Assembly (NCBI RefSeq): GCF_014216315.1
Contig: NZ_CP045702.1
Coordinates: forward strand, 2,914,001-2,978,000
Length of the DNA stretch: 64,000 bases
DNA from: Streptomyces finlayi
GTDB taxonomy: Bacteria; Actinomycetota; Actinomycetes; Streptomycetales; Streptomycetaceae
Reading direction: 5' to 3'
Shown here piece by piece: positions 61,542 to 64,000 of this stretch (position 1 is the first letter of the stretch; each line of letters starts with the position of its first letter). A program made the position numbers and the translations under genes. The notes under the pieces were generated by a model. That model worked only from the letters and a program-made list of their open reading frames with translations. It searched no databases and was not told where the DNA came from.

Positions 61542-63134
61542 CTACTCCCACTCGATGGTGCCCGGCGGCTTGCTCGTCACGTCGAGGACGACGCGGTTGA
61601 CGTCGGCGACCTCGTTGGTGATGCGGGTGGAGATCTTGGCCAGCGTCTCGTACGGCAGGCGCGACCAGTCGGCCGTCATCGCGTCCTCGGAGGAGACCGG
61701 GCGCAGGACGATCGGGTGGCCGTACGTACGGCCGTCGCCCTGGACGCCGACGCTCCGCACGTCCGCGAGGAGGACCACCGGGCACTGCCAGATGTCACGG
61801 TCCAGACCGGCCGCCGTCAGCTCCTCGCGGGCGATGGCGTCGGCCTCGCGGAGCAGGTCGAGCCGCTCCTTGGTGACCTCGCCGACGATGCGGATACCGA
61901 GACCCGGGCCGGGGAAGGGCTGGCGCTGGACGATCTCCTCGGGCAGGCCGAGCTCCTGGCCGACCATCCGGACCTCGTCCTTGAACAGCTGGCGCAGCGG
62001 CTCGACGAGCTTGAACTCGATGTCCTCGGGAAGCCCGCCCACGTTGTGGTGGGACTTGATGTTCGCGGTTCCGGTTCCGCCGCCGGACTCGACGACGTCC
62101 GGGTAGAGCGTGCCCTGCACGAGGAAGGCGACGTCCTCACCACCTGCGGCCTCGGCCACGATCTCCGCCTGGGCCTGCTCGAAGACCCGGATGAACTCGC
62201 GTCCGATGATCTTCCGCTTCTGCTCCGGGTCGGAGACACCGGCCAGCGCGTCGAGGAAGCGCTTCTCCGCGTCGACGACCCTGAGCTTGACGCCCGTGGC
62301 GGCGACGAAGTCCTTCTCGACCTGCTCGGTCTCGCCCTTGCGCATCAGCCCGTGGTCGACGTAGACACAGGTCAGCTGGGAGCCGATGGCCTTCTGCACC
62401 AGGGCAGCGGCCACCGCCGAGTCCACACCGCCGGAGAGACCGCAGATGGCGCGCTTCGTGCCGACCTGCTCGCGGATGAGCGCGATCTGCTCCTCGACGA
62501 CGTTGGTGGTCGTCCACTTCGGCTCGATGCCGGCGCCGCGGTAGAGGAAGTGCTCCAGTACCTGCTGGCCGTACGTGGAGTGCATGACCTCCGGGTGGTA
62601 CTGGACGCCGTAGAGCTTCTTCTCGTCGTTCTCGAAGGCGGCGACCGGTACGACGTCCGTGGACGCGGTGACGGTGAAGCCCTCGGGGGCGGCGGAGCAG
62701 GCGTCGCCGTGCGACATCCACACCGACTGCTCCCCGGGCGTGCCCTCGAAGAGCGTGGAGCCGCTCTTGGAGACGGAGAGCGCGGTACGGCCGTACTCGC
62801 GGGCGCCGTTGTCGTCGACGGTGCCGCCGAGCGTGGTGGCCATCAGCTGGAAGCCGTAACACATGCCGAAGACGGGGACCCCGGCCTCGAACAGGGCACG
62901 GTCCAGGGTGGGCGCCCCCTCCGCGTACACCGAGGACGGTCCGCCCGACAGGATGATCGCACGCGGGTTCTTGGCCAGCATCTCGGCCACCGGCATCGTG
63001 GACGGGACGATCTCGCTGTAGACCCGCGCCTCACGGACACGGCGGGCGATGAGCTGGGCGTACTGCGCGCCGAAGTCGACAACGAGAACCACGTCGGTGG
63101 TGGTGTCGGGGGCGGCGGGGGGTGCTGCTGGCAC
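61542..63134 (-). CDS. guaA: GMP synthase (glutamine-hydrolysing)
   Basis: A 530-residue enzyme making GMP from XMP. The class I amidotransferase domain (about 20-215) has VVDFGAQYAQLIARR, ILSGGPSSVYAEGAP, the nucleophile Cys in FGMCYGFQLM and the His/Glu in QYHPEV. The ATP pyrophosphatase domain has ICGLSGGVDSAVAAALV. The dimerisation domain ends with NRVVLDVTSKPPGTIEWE. GTG 63134 follows GGAAGG. It is monocistronic and diverges from the chorismate mutase leader. Confidence 0.95.
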   Translation of the reverse strand: MPAAPPAAPDTTTDVVLVVDFGAQYAQLIARRVREARVYSEIVPSTMPVAEMLAKNPRAIILSGGPSSVYAEGAPTLDRALFEAGVPVFGMCYGFQLMATTLGGTVDDNGAREYGRTALSVSKSGSTLFEGTPGEQSVWMSHGDACSAAPEGFTVTASTDVVPVAAFENDEKKLYGVQYHPEVMHSTYGQQVLEHFLYRGAGIEPKWTTTNVVEEQIALIREQVGTKRAICGLSGGVDSAVAAALVQKAIGSQLTCVYVDHGLMRKGETEQVEKDFVAATGVKLRVVDAEKRFLDALAGVSDPEQKRKIIGREFIRVFEQAQAEIVAEAAGGEDVAFLVQGTLYPDVVESGGGTGTANIKSHHNVGGLPEDIEFKLVEPLRQLFKDEVRMVGQELGLPEEIVQRQPFPGPGLGIRIVGEVTKERLDLLREADAIAREELTAAGLDRDIWQCPVVLLADVRSVGVQGDGRTYGHPIVLRPVSSEDAMTADWSRLPYETLAKISTRITNEVADVNRVVLDVTSKPPGTIEWE

Positions 63135-63281
63135 GGGGCGGCCTTCCGGCGGTGGAGAGGGGCGGTATGCATGAATTCTACCGGCCGTGGGAACGCCTCT
63201 CCCCGCCCTGCGGATTCCGCCTCCGGTGGGGGCCGCGACGACGCCCGCACCCGCCCGTCGTCTCACCATCCGGGCCGGGCT

Positions 63282-63311
63282 TTGGCCCGACCGCCGGACC
63301 GGGGCCATACT
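63282..63311 (+). promoter_or_regulatory. promoter of the leader peptide/chorismate mutase gene
   Basis: CATACT (63306-63311) differs from TATACT in one base and lies 18 bp after TTGGCC (63282-63287). The predicted TSS is about 63318-63319, the ATG of the leader peptide, so the leader mRNA would be leaderless. The -35 match is weak. Confidence 0.4.
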
Positions 63312-63318
63312 GGCTCCC

Positions 63319-63390
63319 ATGCGTCAGCACACGACCTTCGTCTTTACCTATGGCACCCGGCCCGCCGGCTGCCATGGTCGTGCTGCTTGA
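63319..63390 (+). CDS. Phe/Tyr-containing leader peptide of the chorismate mutase gene
   Basis: A 23-codon ORF, MRQHTTFVFTYGTRPAGCHG and three more codons, ends at TGA 63388-63390. Its FVFTY run puts two Phe codons and one Tyr codon in five positions, which suits control by the two amino acids whose synthesis begins at chorismate mutase. GGCCCG just after these codons (63359-63364) can pair with CGGGCC in the left arm of the terminator stem at 63415. That would form an antiterminator while the ribosome stalls at the Phe codons. Confidence 0.6.
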   Translation: MRQHTTFVFTYGTRPAGCHGRAA

Positions 63391-63414
63391 GCTACTGACA
63401 AGCAACGTTCCAGG

Positions 63415-63444
63415 CGCCCCGGGCCGACAGGCCCGGGGCGTTCT
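63415..63444 (+). terminator. attenuator-type terminator in the chorismate mutase leader
   Basis: An 11-bp perfect stem (CGCCCCGGGCC with GGCCCGGGGCG) and GACA loop are followed by TTCT. They lie between the leader peptide and the chorismate mutase start, so the gene can only be expressed by read-through. Confidence 0.7.
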
Positions 63445-63494
63445 GGCGTTCCGGGCCTGTCGCTCCGGGGCCGTACCCCACAAGGAGTCACCCC

Positions 63495-63797
63495 ATGAGC
63501 AGCACCGCCCCCACCCGGACGGCCACCGAGCAGACCGGCGCGCACACCGACGAGGCCGCCTCGCTGATCGGCGGCGCCCGCAGCCGCATCGACGTCCTCG
63601 ACGACCGGATCATCGGACTCGTGCAGGAACGGATGGCTGTTTCGGCCGTCATCCAGGAGGCTCGGATCACGTCCGGCGGCCGCCGCGTGAACCTCTCGCG
63701 CGAGATGGACGTCCTCGGCCACTACAGGGAGGCGCTCGGCAAGCCGGGCACCTCGCTCGCCATGACGCTGCTGGAACTGTGCCGTGGCCGGGTGTGA
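63495..63797 (+). CDS. chorismate mutase (AroQ type)
   Basis: A 100-residue all-helical chorismate mutase of the AroQ class, converting chorismate to prephenate for Phe and Tyr. The visible pattern is IGGARSRIDVLDDRIIGLVQERMAV (shown in part as SRIDVLDDRIIGLVQERMAV) with the catalytic Arg, then the second helix with SAVIQEARITSGGRRVNLSREM carrying the Lys-equivalent Arg. AGGAG lies 6-7 nt before the ATG. The upstream leader and terminator suggest attenuation. Confidence 0.88.
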   Translation: MSSTAPTRTATEQTGAHTDEAASLIGGARSRIDVLDDRIIGLVQERMAVSAVIQEARITSGGRRVNLSREMDVLGHYREALGKPGTSLAMTLLELCRGRV

Positions 63798-64000
63798 GAT
63801 AGGCGGGAATGTACGGCCGTATCTGCGTTCGGGCAGCGTCTCACCCGTACGGCGCGTGACCGGGAGCACACCGGCTTCGTTGGTCCTGATGTCCGTGCCA
63901 ACCAGGGGCGGCATCGGTAGGAAACCACGCGTGGCTCCGCTGGGGTGTGTGACGTACTGCAGGTACGTCGTGGGACCGCATCCCGGCGCGCGTGACCGGT

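Noticed and set aside
60430..62106. A 558-codon open frame on the + strand across the methyltransferase and guaA region
   Set aside because: It is antisense to guaA and the methyltransferase halves, has low-complexity Arg/Gly/Pro content, and is explained by GC-rich third-position bias.
61716..63398. A 560-codon open frame on the + strand opposite guaA
   Set aside because: It mirrors the guaA codons; guaA has complete motifs and the frame has no RBS or family features.
63798..64000. Possible start of another gene at the window end
   Set aside because: The frames are short and Arg/Pro-rich with no RBS; nothing could be supported.

Overview
The window is high-GC actinobacterial DNA, almost certainly a Streptomyces chromosome. 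The codon usage is strongly GC-biased, TTA codons are rare, and the order of core genes (trpS, mdh, folD, purH/purN, sucC/sucD, the small isobutyryl-CoA mutase subunit, pcrA, NlpC/P60 hydrolases, guaA, chorismate mutase) is the one I remember for Streptomyces chromosomes. That synteny is from memory and was not checked.

1-24.9 kb is mostly core metabolism and cell-surface genes. It holds a DprE1/DprE2-like oxidase and reductase, a 2'-5' RNA ligase, trpS, an ECF sigma factor with a membrane partner, rocD, a MocR regulator facing a carboxymuconolactone decarboxylase/PEP-mutase pair, mdh, folD-DUF3017, an RDD protein, a DUF2079 protein, purH-purN, a PerM-like protein, an XRE/sigma-like fusion protein and sucCD.

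25.5-33.6 kb is a two-armed locus. One arm is MoxR ATPase-DUF5682-vWA and the other is SWIM-DUF5691. They diverge from a 120-bp region carrying two inverted copies of the actinobacterial DNA-damage promoter (TTGTCAGTG-N8-TANNNT type). A similar promoter lies directly before pcrA at 39.9 kb, so both look like members of the LexA-independent (PafBC) damage response.

33.8-41.5 kb holds icmB, a lipase, an M23 peptidase, pcrA, and an NlpC/P60 hydrolase behind a textbook c-di-AMP (ydaO) riboswitch.

41.6-52.1 kb is an accessory island between two NlpC/P60 genes. It begins with repeats and a broken small gene, then a NUDIX protein and an XRE/TPR-type regulator. The regulator diverges from a compact eight-gene operon: 2-keto-4-pentenoate hydratase, acylating acetaldehyde dehydrogenase, 4-hydroxy-2-oxovalerate aldolase, ketosynthase III, acyl carrier protein, CitE-like lyase, mesaconyl-CoA-hydratase-like MaoC protein and an Eis-like acetyltransferase. 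The regulator, aldolase and acetyltransferase genes carry TTA codons, implying bldA control. No ring-cleavage genes are present. I infer a biosynthetic pathway to an unknown small acyl product, and this is the best candidate for an undescribed system. A SUKH-type gene closes the island.

52.1-64 kb returns to core. It has a second NlpC/P60 gene without a riboswitch, a PspC-type two-component locus, DoxX, a class II aldolase, a methyltransferase gene broken by a ~160-bp MITE, guaA, and a chorismate mutase gene preceded by a Phe/Tyr-containing leader peptide and an attenuator-like terminator. No tRNA, rRNA, CRISPR array or complete insertion sequence was seen.
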